Of a stretch of 27,500 bases of DNA, positions 1-10,125 are shown one piece after another; within the stretch, counting starts at the first letter, position 1; each line of letters starts with the position of its first letter. The position numbers and the translations under genes are program-made. The stretch is from Glandiceps talaboti (taxonomy: Eukaryota > Hemichordata > Enteropneusta > Spengelidae), in NCBI RefSeq assembly GCF_964340395.1, contig NC_135567.1, positions 16,735,306 to 16,762,805 of the forward strand, given 5' to 3'. The notes beneath the pieces are model-generated. The model was not told the DNA's origin. It made no database searches and saw nothing but the letters and a program-made list of their open reading frames with translations.

Positions 1-1160
1 CAGTTGTGTAAATATTGTTACAAATAAAAGAATATGCTAACACAATCAGTAAGAGATAGAATTGTTTGAAAACAAAGAGACATATAAATCATTTAATGCC
101 TCGTTAGTCAAATTAACTAATTAACTCACTAATACATGGTGTAGGAGTTCTTGTTGTGACTTGTTAAGAATTCATTGACTGAATGATCATCCAGTAGTGT
201 ATACAGTTGATATGACCATGGCAGTATAAAGGGGAGATACTGTGTGCGTCCATAATCTGACCTTTACAGCTACCAGGGTACACTAGCCAGCCATAACTGG
301 AGTGTTATTTTGACTATCATTATTGTTAATCTGGTGCACAAAGTTACATTACAAGGCCAAAAAAAAACTGCTTCTGGTCAGGGCATTTGTCTAAACTTAA
401 AGTTGTGTGATGACACAAATTTATTTATTTATTTATTTTTTGATTATCAACAAACCTGTCACTCAGTCTACTATTTATGGCAGTTACTGTTCTTTTTATT
501 TAGTACTCTAGAGGAAGTGTGTATGTGGGGCAGATGTCATTTGCTTGTTCATGATTGGCTCTGCAGTTGTCTTCACTGAAGTAGGGAGGGTTATTTTTGT
601 GTTTCCCATGGATCGGCAGACTGCAAGGGCTGGACAAACACGAAAAAAAAAGACTGACATGAGGGTATTTAACTTGTATGTACTGACCAGAAACAATTCT
701 CTTTTTTTGGCCTAAGACTCCTTGTAAAGCTGAACTAGCTATAATAGTCTGTGAACAACCAACAATATGTTGGATGTGATGTATTCCCCAGCATGCACTG
801 CTCTGAAAGGTACTTCCTGCAAGTTGGAATCTCCTTTCCCCAGACTCTGGCTTGGAGGTCTTGTAGGCAGAGCCCCCAGTGGTGAGAGTCTGGGTAACTG
901 AAACCACCAAGACAACTGATAAGTCATACAATATCTAGATATGTGTGTGTGAATAAATATTTGGAATATTTTAGACCCAAATATTTATATTGATCTAAGA
1001 TATCTTTTGTATACTAAAAATAAACAAAAATGTTTGAAAGAAAAGCTTGGGAATTACTGGATAATGTTCCCAGGACAGTATCAGTAGCCAGCTTTGTCTG
1101 GTAGGGAGGTTTCCAGTAGTCAGCTCTGGTAGGAATATGCTGCCGATACAGCCAAACTAC
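1..1160. other. Upstream intronic or intergenic stretch, no gene recognised
   Basis: Apart from a short ATTT run at 418-438, this is single-copy-looking, AT-rich sequence. A minus-strand open frame of 143 codons at 500-931 has no recognisable motif or protein-like composition. No upstream GLI exon (one ending in phase 1 with a donor) was identified, so the sequence is most simply part of the intron before 6631 or upstream flank. Confidence 0.5.
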
Positions 1161-1162
1161 AG

Positions 1163-1415
1163 GCCCCAATTTGACCAAAAACAAATACTCTATTTTAGAC
1201 CCATTTAGCCCAAAAACCAGTACCCCATTTTAGACCCATTTTGACCAAAAACCAGTACCCGATTTTAGACCCATTTTGACCAAAAACAAATATTCCATTT
1301 TAAACTCATTTTGACCAAAATCAATACCCCATTTTAGACTCATTTTGACCAAAATTCAATATTCCACTTTAGACCCTTTTTGACCTCAAATCAGTAATCC
1401 ATTTTAGACACATTG
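1163..1415. repeat. 35-bp minisatellite, about seven copies
   Basis: The unit alternates a tagacccattttgacc segment with an A-rich caaaaaccagtacccc segment. Spacing between successive tagac words is about 35 bp, with increasing divergence toward 1400. There is no coding sense in any frame. Confidence 0.85.
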
Positions 1416-1420
1416 ACCAA

Positions 1421-1720
1421 CAGTGAGAAACAGATCTTCATAAATAACATGGAACAATATGCATAAGCAACAATTTTTTTTAAAAAAACCTAGAAATTTG
1501 GAAGATTTTCGAAATTATGGCGGGAATGTTGTCATGCATTGTGTAATACATTGACAGACAGTTAGAAAGAGACAGACTTGAAGTAACATGGAACGAAATG
1601 CATGAACAAAGATATTTTTTTTAAACCTAGAAATTTGGAAGATTTTGGGAAAATTATGGCGGGAATGTTGTCATACCTGTAACACAATGATAGACAGTTA
1701 GAAGGAGACAGATTTAGAAG
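1421..1720. repeat. 137-bp tandem duplication, two copies
   Basis: The words cctagaaatttggaagattt and tatggcgggaatgttgtcat recur 137 bp apart, with flanking gtgagaaacaga-type and acatggaac words also shared. The ggcgggaatgtt core also appears in the piggyBac-like MITE at 22931, which suggests these are eroded members of a related family. Confidence 0.75.
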
Positions 1721-1904
1721 TAACATTGTGAATTCCAATAGGGATATCAGTAGCTGAGAATATAACTAACAATATGTGTTGCCACAAAAGAAATCTTACT
1801 TGTGTCCAGTCAAGCTGAAAAACGCTGTCAGCCATTTAATGATGTAATCACACCATAGAAAGTAGACTGGGACTCCTTTAGAAAACAACTTGAAGTCTTG
1901 TTAA

Positions 1905-2400
1905 TTGTGTAGCTGTAGTTTAATGAATATGCAAATTAGAAGTGAGTGACAGTATTATATGTGCTTATCCAATAGAAAGTAGTTTTTATGAATATGCAAA
2001 TTAGATTGAGTGAACTGTCCCAATAGACATTTTTAATGAATATGCAAATTCAATTGTGAGTGACAATATATGTCTGTCCCAATAGGCAATATTTTAATGA
2101 ATATGTAAATTAGATTGAGTGACAATATGTCTGTCCCAATAGACAATAGTTTATAATGAATATGCAAATTAGATTGAGTGAAGGCATATGTCTGCCCCAA
2201 TAGGCAATAGCTTAATGATATGCAAATTATATTGAGTATATGTATGTGCTCGTCCAATAGTAGAAAGTAGCTCAACAAATATGCAAATGACAATATGAAT
2301 GATGGCATGCTTGTCCAATCGAAAGAGTTCTGTTAAACTTGTATTCATTGTGTATTTGTAGTTGGGTAAAGTTTTGATAAATATGCAAATTATAATGTCC
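1905..2400. repeat. Octamer-bearing minisatellite, about eight units
   Basis: Units of roughly 50-65 bp each carry a CCAAT-type word (tccaatagaaagtag) and then atgaatatgcaaattaga. Seven units keep an exact ATGCAAAT octamer, the classical POU-domain binding site; one has ATGTAAAT. Unit length drifts and the 3' end decays. Confidence 0.85.
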
Positions 2401-3000
2401 GTGACAGTGTATTAACTTAATAAAAATTGCACATTTTGTTCAAAAACTTCACCTTTTTTGACAAAAATGGATATAATTTATTCCATTAAACATGTTAATT
2501 TATAAATATTGGAGAAAAAATAGTCATCATTTGTTTTGGCAAAAACAGTGGAGTAACCATTAACCAAACATACACATGTCAGTGTACACTACATGTGAAT
2601 TTGAAAATATGGTGAAAAATATTATTGATAAAAAAGTTAGGTTTTCAACTTTTTGTACACAAATTTGTCGTCGTATGGTTTGGCAGAAACTGTGAAGTAA
2701 CCAAAGACAAAGTGAATGTACACTAGAAGGTGTCACTTTCAGTGTTGAAATAACAAAGTTTACAATGAGTAGGTTTGGTGGAATAACAAACGTTCCTATC
2801 TACTTCTAAAGACATGCATGCAATCATAACATCAAACTGACTAAAAAAATATGACCTGAATTTTATGCAGTCATGTTGTTCAAATTGTTACAGGTCACGT
2901 TAGAAGTAATCTAGAACTGGGCAAGTTTTCTATAATCGCTCTCGTCACCATATAATCACATGGCTTTCTCTAGTACAACAAATTATTTAATAAGATTGAC
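2401..3000. repeat. AT-rich stretch with a weak 145-bp duplication
   Basis: Around 2527-2605 and 2669-2735 the words tttggca-aaac, gtgaagtaacca and gtacacta recur in the same order. Outside these no feature is seen; there is no gene. Confidence 0.5.
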
Positions 3001-3530
3001 GTGTGCCCTCTAAATCCATTTGACACACCACTGTCGCACACAATTTTTAGTGACGCATCAAAATTTGATGTTTCCGTATCTCTTACTATGTGGTGACTCA
3101 CAAGAAATGCAATTTTTTAGCATTTTGACCCAGAATAATAAAATTTGGCTATCATTAGAGGGGCACACTGGTCACATACAAGTAAAGTCATAACATCGGG
3201 ATGTTCACACAATATCACACAGGCTCAATAAACAACCTCATTTCTTTTAGGCCAAAACTGCCTAATGTCATGATGCGATGGCCATAGACGTTGTATCACA
3301 GACAGTGTACCCTCTATTTGAAGTGCCACTGACGCACGCAATTTCTAATGACACACCAAACTTTGGTGTTCCCCTATCTCTTACTATGTGGTGAGTGTGC
3401 CCTCTAAGCCAATTCGATGTGTCACTGATGCACACAATTTCTAGTTCTGCACCAAAATTTGGTGTTCCCCTATCTCTTACTATGTGTTGACTCACAATAA
3501 AATGCCAGTTTTTATCATTTTGACTCACAA
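3001..3530. repeat. Diverged copies of the 97-bp satellite with shared leader
   Basis: Three imperfect units (near 3001-3105, 3308-3392 and 3393-3490) match the 97-bp unit of the 4706-5197 array, sharing gtgccctcta, ccaatt, gcacacaatttcta and cctatctcttactatgtg. A leader at 3225-3308 (aacctcatttc, ggccaaaactgcctaatg, gatggccatagacgtt) is also found at 4606-4708, so this is a second, older copy of one composite element. The minus-strand open frame at 3268-3528 is only repeat translation. Confidence 0.85.
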
Positions 3531-4600
3531 ATCAACAAAATTTGGATATCATAATCATTAAAGCACACTGATCATAGACTATCACAAAATGAAGCATCCC
3601 CCCCCCTCCCCTTCCCCACAAATATGACATTGCCATTTTTATTGACATGTTAAAATTGTAGAAACGTAGCAGTTACACCCTAAGATCTATACAAAATGTA
3701 AACACATCAAAGAATACATTAAAAATACTACCAGAAACCCAGCACTGTATATCACATAAGAAGTCAATTTTAATCAACATCTCATTAGTAAATACAGAAC
3801 CTGTTATCATTGAAGGTGTGAAAACTTTCTAAATTCAAGCTGGGTAAAAGTGTGGAAATAAAGTTCAGCAATCACTTTGGCACCAGACACCTTTGCTCCT
3901 TAAACAAACAAGGTTTCTTTAGGGAGCTTGTCTGACATCATCTGTAAAACGAAAAAGGTTGCAGTGAAATTTTCATTTTGATAACACACTAAGGTGTGTT
4001 GTTGCAGTTACCGGGGTACTTTTAGAACATGTAGAAAACCATAGAATACGTTATTTCAAGACTATGTTTGTTTCTTTTCTATTAAATGAACGTGAACGTT
4101 GTGTTTGTTTTGAACCCAATACTTTTGGCGTTTGGAAGATTGCCCAATCTGTCTTTAGAACTTAGTTGTATCTCTGCCTCTTCCCTCAAGGAGAAAAAAA
4201 AAGTCCTGTATTAGGCCAAATACAAAAAATTATGTGTTTCTGATAAAGCACCCGATCCTAGAATTTAAACTAAACATTTTTGCATCCGAAAACTGGTGAG
4301 AATTTTACTTCCATTTCTGGGTAAATTTTCTTACCAAAGTATCTTTGGTCAAGAGTTCATTTTAAAAATCACAATCTGGAAACATGAATGTAAGTCGAAT
4401 TTATACAATAGAGTATACATATTGTGTTCATCTACTTCACCAATAATTGTCTTCATTTACTTATTTCGCACCTCATCAAACTATCACAGAAGTATTGTGA
4501 CCAATGAGTATCTTGTCTCTGGGTTGAAATAATTCTCCCCACCCCCCCCCCTCCCCAAAGAAAAAAAGATGAATAAAGAAAAAAAAAGACCCTTTTTCAG
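3531..4600. other. Single-copy-looking stretch, no gene recognised
   Basis: It contains C-runs at 3599-3607 and 4542-4551 and A-rich runs near 4193 and 4560. A 78-codon plus-strand open frame at 4296-4532 has no recognisable motif and no splice context. I see nothing else in it. Confidence 0.4.
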
Positions 4601-4605
4601 TATTA

Positions 4606-5197
4606 ACAACCTCATTTCGTTTTGGCCAAAACTGCCTAATGATGCGATGGCCATAGACGTTGGTTGCACTGTTGTCAGAGTGACGATCTACTGTATCACA
4701 GACAGTGTACTCTCTAAGTTTAAGCCAATTTGATGTGCCACTGACACACACAATTTCTAATGACACACCAAAATTTAGTGTTCCCCTATCTCTTAACTAT
4801 GTGGTGAGTGTGCCCTCTAAGCCAATTTGACGTGCCACTGACACACACAATTTCTAATGACACACCAAAATTTAGTGTTCCCCTATCTCTTAACTATGTG
4901 GTGAGTGTGCCCTCTAAGCCAATTTGACGTGCCACTGACACACATAATTTCTAATGACACACCAAAATTTAGTGTTCCCCTATCTCTTAACTATGTGGTG
5001 AGTGTGCCCTCTAAGCCAATTTGACGTGCCACTGACACACACAATTTCTAATGACACACCAAAATTTAGTGTTCCCCTATCTCTTAACTATGTGGTGAGT
5101 GTGCCCTCTAAGCCAATTTGACGTGCCACTGACACACACAATTTCTAATGACACACCAAAATTTAGTGTTCCCCTATCTCTTAACTATGTGGTGAAG
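4606..5197. repeat. 97-bp satellite array, five nearly identical units, with leader
   Basis: The junction gtggtgagtgtgccctctaa recurs at 4801, 4898, 4995 and 5092, exactly 97 bp apart, and the array ends at 5197. Internal units differ by no more than a base or two, in contrast to the related copies at 3001-3530. The leader 4606-4708 matches 3225-3308. Identity this high implies recent amplification or homogenisation. Confidence 0.95.
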
Positions 5198-5572
5198 AAT
5201 GTCAGAAACAAATATTTTTCTTAATATTGCCTAATTACTGTTAACTCTTTTGTCATGCAAATAAAATGTCAGTTATGTCATCAAACCTAAATCTTTTAGC
5301 TGCTGGTTAACTCAAGCATGGTTTGCAACAATGTGATGTTTTAGAGAGGGTTGTGTTTAACATCGTTGAGTGATTCCCAATTAGTTAAGAAGGAGATTTA
5401 GGTTATTCAGTGTTGAAAAATAGATTGGGGGCTAGATTGATACAATGAAGTTGAAATCTAGAAGACAGACATCTGGTTGAAAAGGTTTATCACAAAAGGA
5501 TTTTCAAACTGTGATGTAACTGACTTGTTAAGAACTTGATGTTGTGATTAAAAACAGTTCAGAATGTGGAAA

Positions 5573-5575
<3 letters not shown>

Positions 5576-5608
<33 letters not shown>
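5576..5608. repeat. (GT)n microsatellite
   Basis: About 16 uninterrupted GT dinucleotides. The 370 bp before it (5200-5575) hold nothing recognisable apart from a single ATGCAAAT octamer near 5255. Confidence 0.95.
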
Positions 5609-5609
<1 letters not shown>

Positions 5610-5639
5610 TTAATGTAATACCAAAGTGCAGCATTTTCT

Positions 5640-6088
5640 GTATATTATCCACAATCGATCATAGCATCCATATCAAGTACAACCCATAATATCAAAGTAA
5701 AGCAGTTTTCTGTATGTACTACAATCGTTTACAGCATCCATATTAAGTACAACCCATAACACCAAAGTGACGCATTTTCTGTATTTACCACAATCATTTA
5801 TAGCATCCATATCAAGTACAACCCATAACACCAAAGTAAAGCATTTTCTGTATGTACAACAATCGATCATAGCATCCATATCAAGTACAATGTACTTTAG
5901 TTGTCCCATCATACGTTCACTGACATGCATGACAAGGAACAAACAACGTTTCATAATTTGTTTTTACAACATAAATAATTTCTCTTTTTTAAGTTGGCCA
6001 CCCAGGCCGTGGAAAAAGAATAGTTTAAAATAATTTACTTTAATTTAGGAACAGGATGCAGGCTTCAGTGGCCACAGACACAATGTTA
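5640..6088 (-). mobile_element. Non-autonomous element with internal 69-bp minisatellite (inverted copy 1)
   Basis: About four units of a roughly 69-bp repeat (catagcatccatatcaagta, acaacccataac, accaaagtaaagc) are followed by a 190-bp unique flank ending cttcagtggccacagacaca. The reverse complement of the same flank and repeat makes up 18046-18905. Array plus shared flank in two places means one dispersed element. No coding capacity or clear terminal inverted repeat is visible; a Helitron-like or other non-autonomous element is possible but unproven. Confidence 0.8.
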
Positions 6089-6159
6089 CTCCTTGTAACA
6101 CAAGAACAGCAAAATGAACAGTAATGAAAGAGGATTTATTTCATATAATTTCATGTAAT

Positions 6160-6607
6160 TTTAAGTTTTTAAGGCTTTGAATGGTAAAGCACCTTTGTAT
6201 ATCCAAGATTCGTTCACACGTACCAACAATTCTCGTTACAATTTACGTAACAACTATATTCAAAATCTTGTTGTACCTCGATCATATAATACACTAAATG
6301 ACAGAGCGCTTACCATTTGTCGACCAAAGCTATGGAACTCAATTCCTGGAGAACTAAAGCTGATCACTGACATTGAACTTTTTAAATGTGAACTTAAAAC
6401 ACATCTGTTTAAACAATATTATAAGCTGTATTAATTTATTACCACGTGTCTTTTACTAAGTAGTCATTTTAGCCTTTTTGTAATTATTGTAACCAATTTG
6501 TTGTTTTTAGCTTTATTATATTGTTTTACCATGCTTTTAAATCTATTTTATGTACAGCGCTTTTGAATATTGATAAATAGAAAGGTGCTTTAGAAAATAA
6601 ATAAATT
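6160..6607 (+). mobile_element. 5'-truncated CR1/L2-like LINE, end of reverse transcriptase and 3' tail
   Basis: An open frame reaching the stop at 6434 reads KALNGKAPLYIQDSF, then NLVVPRS, NDRALTICRPKLWNSIP and FKCELKTHLFKQYY. This is the characteristic C-terminal segment of non-LTR retrotransposon polyproteins of the CR1/L2/Rex group (the PxLWNSLP motif followed by a FKxxLKTxLF helix). It is followed by a 170-bp 3' region with acagcgcttttgaatat and gaaaggtgctttagaaa and a short AAATA repeat tail, typical of L2/CR1-like 3' ends. The endonuclease and catalytic reverse-transcriptase motifs are absent: a dead-on-arrival insertion. The tail ends about 25 bp before the GLI exon at 6631. Confidence 0.88.
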
Positions 6608-6630
6608 TTAAACTTTTTTTTCATCAGCAG

Positions 6631-6810
6631 GTGAAAAACCACACACAAGACCAAAAGTGGAATCGGCAGCTGCGTCCTCAACTGATGAGATACGACATAG
6701 ACGAGGACCTCTACCTGGTTCCATGTATGCAGCTTTACATTCCCAACATGCAATAGGAACAGCACCATTTGTTGTTGACCCACGGATGATGCAACATGAT
6801 GCTCATCTAG
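6631..6810 (+). CDS. GLI: GLI coding exon (first visible; N-terminal region)
   Basis: The acceptor is a short T-run ending tcatcagcag; the donor is gtaagg. Only one frame is open, starting with two bases that finish a codon from an unseen upstream exon (phase 1) and ending with one base of a split codon. The 59 whole codons include SSTDE, then TAPFVVDPRMM, which lines up with the region of vertebrate GLI proteins around their conserved xDPR motif upstream of the HEGRYHY block. This is the least conserved of the exons, so its assignment depends on its position and on phase continuity with the next exon. It begins only about 25 bp after the tail of a LINE fragment, so the intron's polypyrimidine tract sits against transposon sequence. 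Its role in the protein is part of the N-terminal regulatory (repressor-containing) region. Confidence 0.85.
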
Positions 6811-6890
6811 GTAAGGGGTAAAATATGCAAATAGATTTTATTTTTCACTGCTTATTAAATAACACAAGCTGAGTTTATATATGCATTTCT

Positions 6891-6908
6891 TGGGGGGGGG
6901 GGGGGGGG
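6891..6908. repeat. Poly-G run of 18
   Basis: An uninterrupted G-run lies in the 265-bp intron, on the coding strand, with gttg following. It could fold as a G-quadruplex or be an unstable homopolymer; G-runs inside short introns can also influence splicing (inference). Confidence 0.9.
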
Positions 6909-7075
6909 TTGTATATATTGAAAAGGTTCTTGTAATCTTCTATGTACTGAAACAAAGGTAACCATCACTTGTAAGTGATGAACTCAAATCTGGTATCAAA
7001 ATATAACTTATATATATGTGAGCTGATGACGTAATTTTTAATTGAGTTGTTTTTCGACTTCCTGATTTCTGACAG

Positions 7076-7196
7076 TCCATCCAAGTATGGTAGGATATGA
7101 AGGAAGGTATCCGTATCACCACCCTATACCAGTCAATTCTAGAACACATGAAGGTCGATATCACTTTGAACCACACATGCATCATCCACATCACGG
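7076..7196 (+). CDS. GLI: GLI coding exon (HEGRYHF block)
   Basis: It is bounded by a ttctgacag acceptor and a gtaagaaa donor. It enters in phase 1 (a split Val codon) and leaves in phase 2 (a split Gly codon) and encodes 39 whole codons. Residues PIPVNSRTHEGRYHFEP match the conserved vertebrate GLI block containing HEGRYHYxP; an earlier YEGRYPYHHP in the same exon looks like a second, looser version of that motif. The rest is rich in His and Pro, as in this part of GLI proteins. The intron before it is only 265 bp; the intron after it is 4.3 kb and opens with tandem repeats that copy the donor region. No zinc-binding residues are encoded here; the segment belongs to the N-terminal region preceding the SUFU site. 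Confidence 0.93.
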
Positions 7197-7490
7197 GTAA
7201 GAAATAAAACCATCTAAAACTCATCAATATGTAAATTATCTCATGAATATTCAAATGTAACATGTAGCATTTCACTGGAAAAAACATCTATAGAGCTAAA
7301 ACTCATTGATATGTAAATTATCTCATGAATATGCAATTCTAAGATGTAGCATTAAACTTGAAGGAAAAAAAAACATTTATAAATAGAGATAAAACTCATT
7401 GATATGTAAATCATGTTATGAATATTCAATATAAACATGAAGCATTTCATACCATTGGTAAGAAATTAAACCATTTTCAATGAGCTGTAT
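7197..7490. repeat. Donor-spanning tandem repeats after exon 7076-7196
   Basis: Units of about 75-115 bp share aaaactcattgatatgtaaa, tatctcatgaatattcaa and acatgtagcatttca. The word ggtaagaaat-aaacca of the true donor returns at 7457, preceded by a cat-rich stretch resembling the exon end, which makes a decoy donor 261 bp downstream. Confidence 0.75.
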
Positions 7491-7710
7491 GTTCATATAT
7501 CTTTACATATTATGCAAATGATCTCATCAATATTCACATAGTACCTATTATCGCCAATCATGGGTTTTAGGACAAAATCATGCATTATATCATGGCAATA
7601 TGTATCCTACATCATGAATATTCAAAGTAGTGTGCAAATTTGCATAAATTAACATCTGTACTCTAAACTGTCTATGTTACGAAGTGAAAGGCAACAGCAC
7701 TATGCCAACC

Positions 7711-7962
7711 CCGGACTAGCTAAATGCTAACACTAGACTGGCACTAGCACCTCACCAGTATGTATTAGTAACTGGACTAGCTCAATGCTAACACTAGGCT
7801 GGTACTAACAACTCACCAGTAGGTGTTAGCTACTGGAAGGGTTAATATACCTACACCAGTCCTATGTTAACACCAGACTAGGGCAGAGCTAACACTCGAC
7901 TGACACTAACACCTTCAATTCACCAGCATATGTTAGCAACTGGAAGGGTAAATATCTGCCCA
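7711..7962. repeat. Degenerate 62-100 bp tandem repeat, about four units
   Basis: Recurring words are ggactagct-aatgctaac, cactagactggcactag and ctcaccagtatgt-ttag. The units contain partly self-complementary ctag and ccagt/actgg words, so local hairpins are possible. Confidence 0.75.
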
Positions 7963-9290
7963 AACCTTTTGAAATCTCCAGAATAGGAAATCAGAAGTCA
8001 ATTCTATTAGCCCTTCATTGAAACTAATTCCCAAGTTATATATCTAGTTCATTGCCACCTGATGACTGTAAGATTTTTTAAATAATGCTATTTTGCTGTC
8101 TTCTTGCTGCTTAAGGAGGTTCTCTACTACTCCACAGAACTAACAAACTAACAAACCTGCTTTCTATCTAACATTACGGTAAGTTCATATTTTCCTAATA
8201 TCAAAAATAGTTCTCCTGAAAACACTGAATCGATTAGAATGTTCCCAAATATTTCATTTCGCAATGAAAATACGAGTGACATAAGGGGCCCTGTCACTAC
8301 AGGTTGATAGATGAGTAACTGCAAAAACTTAGATCATGAGAAGTTTTTGGTTGAATGAAGAAAAATATTGTTGAATAATTTAATTATGCCTTACATCACT
8401 AGTTTTGAAAAATCATGAAAAAATGTTGGTAATTCAGAACACTGCCTCATACTTTGTATTTCAAACAAAATTAGTGAGTCATTTTATCAGTGTTCTAGTG
8501 TTTGACTTTATGCATGTCAACAGTTACACATTGTTGTTGTTGTTGTAGACTTGTTTGTATGTGTTTGTTTACATGTTTGTTTGTTTGTTTTTGTAGCAGT
8601 ATATAAACTTTCTAGATCTACTCTGGTAATAACACAAACTGACGCACTATCATTAATTATTTAAAACAATAGAACATTTGACATTTCTGTGCATGTGTTT
8701 GACATATATGTCTGGTATTTAATAATCTTTGCATGTTCATTCTATTTTATTGTCTTTGACGTAATCACTTGTACCAGTCTTCCATATATCTGCGTCAAAT
8801 CAAACGATCTTCATTAGCTAATCTTGTTAAAAAAATAAGCCGTTTTTCATTTCGTGCCAGATCTCACAAGATCCATTGCATTCATAGCAACCACATGTAA
8901 GGGTGGTCAAGCTGAAAGTGTGAAATGCTTAGCCAGACTATTGTTCTCAACATAATCGCGCATGACCACGGCAAAAGCTTGTTCACGATCACATGTTTGT
9001 CAACCATTATTGCTAGGCATATTTGCATATCTCGCGAGAGCTGCAACGAGACATACAATCCCTTATTGAAGACCTTCCCATATGTGAGGCATTCATTTGA
9101 CATCTGGTTACTTGCATTTCCCCAAACTTCACTTACAATGATTCACAGTCATTTTGGTTATCTGAACTACTTTTCTACGAGTCTTTGTTGGTACTCTGTA
9201 CACTGACTTGATGTCCATGTGTAATCAATGTGAAAACAAATTCAGAAACATTGAATTAATCGTAAACAAATAAGTCAATTTCAAAATATT
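7963..9290. other. Intron stretch, no gene recognised
   Basis: Mostly single-copy-looking sequence. A low-complexity TTG/TTTG region lies at 8533-8595. Two overlapping open frames on opposite strands at 8882-9206 have no recognisable motif. No splice-bounded GLI-like exon was found. Confidence 0.4.
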
Positions 9291-9291
9291 G

Positions 9292-9808
9292 TTCAGATTT
9301 TCTGTTTGATACAACCACGCAGAAACCAATAAGAAACTGGACATGCTTTACTTTAAGATAGAATAGCTAGACTCGATTAGTCTATGCATGACTATTTCTA
9401 GCTACATTTCCTACAATTGTCGTCACACGTCCAATTGAAGAGGACTAATGGTCACTGTTGTTGCTGTTGTTATTTTGATTTGTTTGTTTTTCGTAGGAAA
9501 AAAAGTTATTATTATTATAATAAGTACCGATTCTTGCTACATTTTGTCTAAGTGAAATGAACTACACATGCCACTGTACAGACAATCAAACGAACACCGC
9601 AAAGGACATTGTATGTGCCCTTCATCGTGTGTTAGATATTACGATAAGAACAACATTGGTACCCGAGTTTCTGCATGGAGTTGTAATACATTGAAATAGT
9701 TTATTTCATTTAGACTGAATGTAGCAAAAATGCGATCTTGCTATTGAAGTGTGGAATGTCCAGTTTCTTGTTTGTTTCTACGTGGTTGTATCAAACAGAA
9801 ACGCTGAA
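9292..9808. mobile_element. MITE-like element with 55-bp terminal inverted repeats
   Basis: The left arm 9292-9346 begins ttcagattttctgtttgata and continues through caaccacgcagaaacca to aagaaactggacatg. The right arm 9754-9808 is its reverse complement with only a handful of differences. The 407-bp interior has no open frame of note. No clear target-site duplication could be read at either edge, so the exact ends and superfamily remain open. Confidence 0.8.
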
Positions 9809-9849
9809 TGGTGTTGTGAAATTTACTGTATCATGTTTTCACCGTTGGT

Positions 9850-10125
9850 CTTACATTCTGGCCGAGTGGTTAAACCACTTGCCTCTTACTACTGCAGTCA
9901 GGGTTTGAACCCATTAAGGGTTTGATTAAATTTACCACACTGTAAGTAAGAAGAGTGTCGTTCAATTTGACTCTACTGAACAACACAGGTTTTTCCCCAG
10001 GTACTTCGGTTTCCTCCTGCACTAACACTGAACCCATGAGGGATGGCCCTCACTGGACTTCTTGGGAGATAAGTGTTTATATGCTTAAAGAACTATCCAG
10101 TATAAATAAGATTATTATTCTCAAA
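9850..10125 (+). mobile_element. tRNA-derived SINE
   Basis: The 5' part contains an A-box-like tggccgagtgg (9859-9869) and a B-box ggtttgaaccc (9902-9912), the internal RNA polymerase III promoter of a tRNA-Ser/Leu-like head. It is followed by a body with ccaggtacttcggtttcctc and a tail ending ataagattattatt. Imperfect direct repeats flank it (caccgttggtc-tacattct before, cactgttggtccaacattct after, near 10145), consistent with an old target-site duplication. It lacks a full tRNA fold and cannot be a tRNA gene. Confidence 0.82.

Noticed and set aside
500-931. 143-codon minus-strand open frame
   Set aside because: No recognisable motif, no repeat homology and no splice or promoter context; not enough to call a gene.
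4706-5197. CRISPR-like regular repeats
   Set aside because: Units are contiguous 97-bp satellite copies with no variable spacers, in an animal genome.
6891-6908. G-run as a functional G-quadruplex
   Set aside because: A homopolymer of 18 G can fold this way but nothing in the sequence shows function, and run length may be a sequencing artefact.
8900-8908. GLI-binding-site-like AGGGTGGTC (also tgggtggca at 12709 and tgggtggcc near 18129)
   Set aside because: Each is an 8 of 9 match at best, expected by chance in 27 kb, and several lie in repeats; no evidence for autoregulation.
9855-9925. tRNA-Ser or tRNA-Leu gene
   Set aside because: A and B boxes are present but acceptor and anticodon stems do not form and a SINE body and tail follow.
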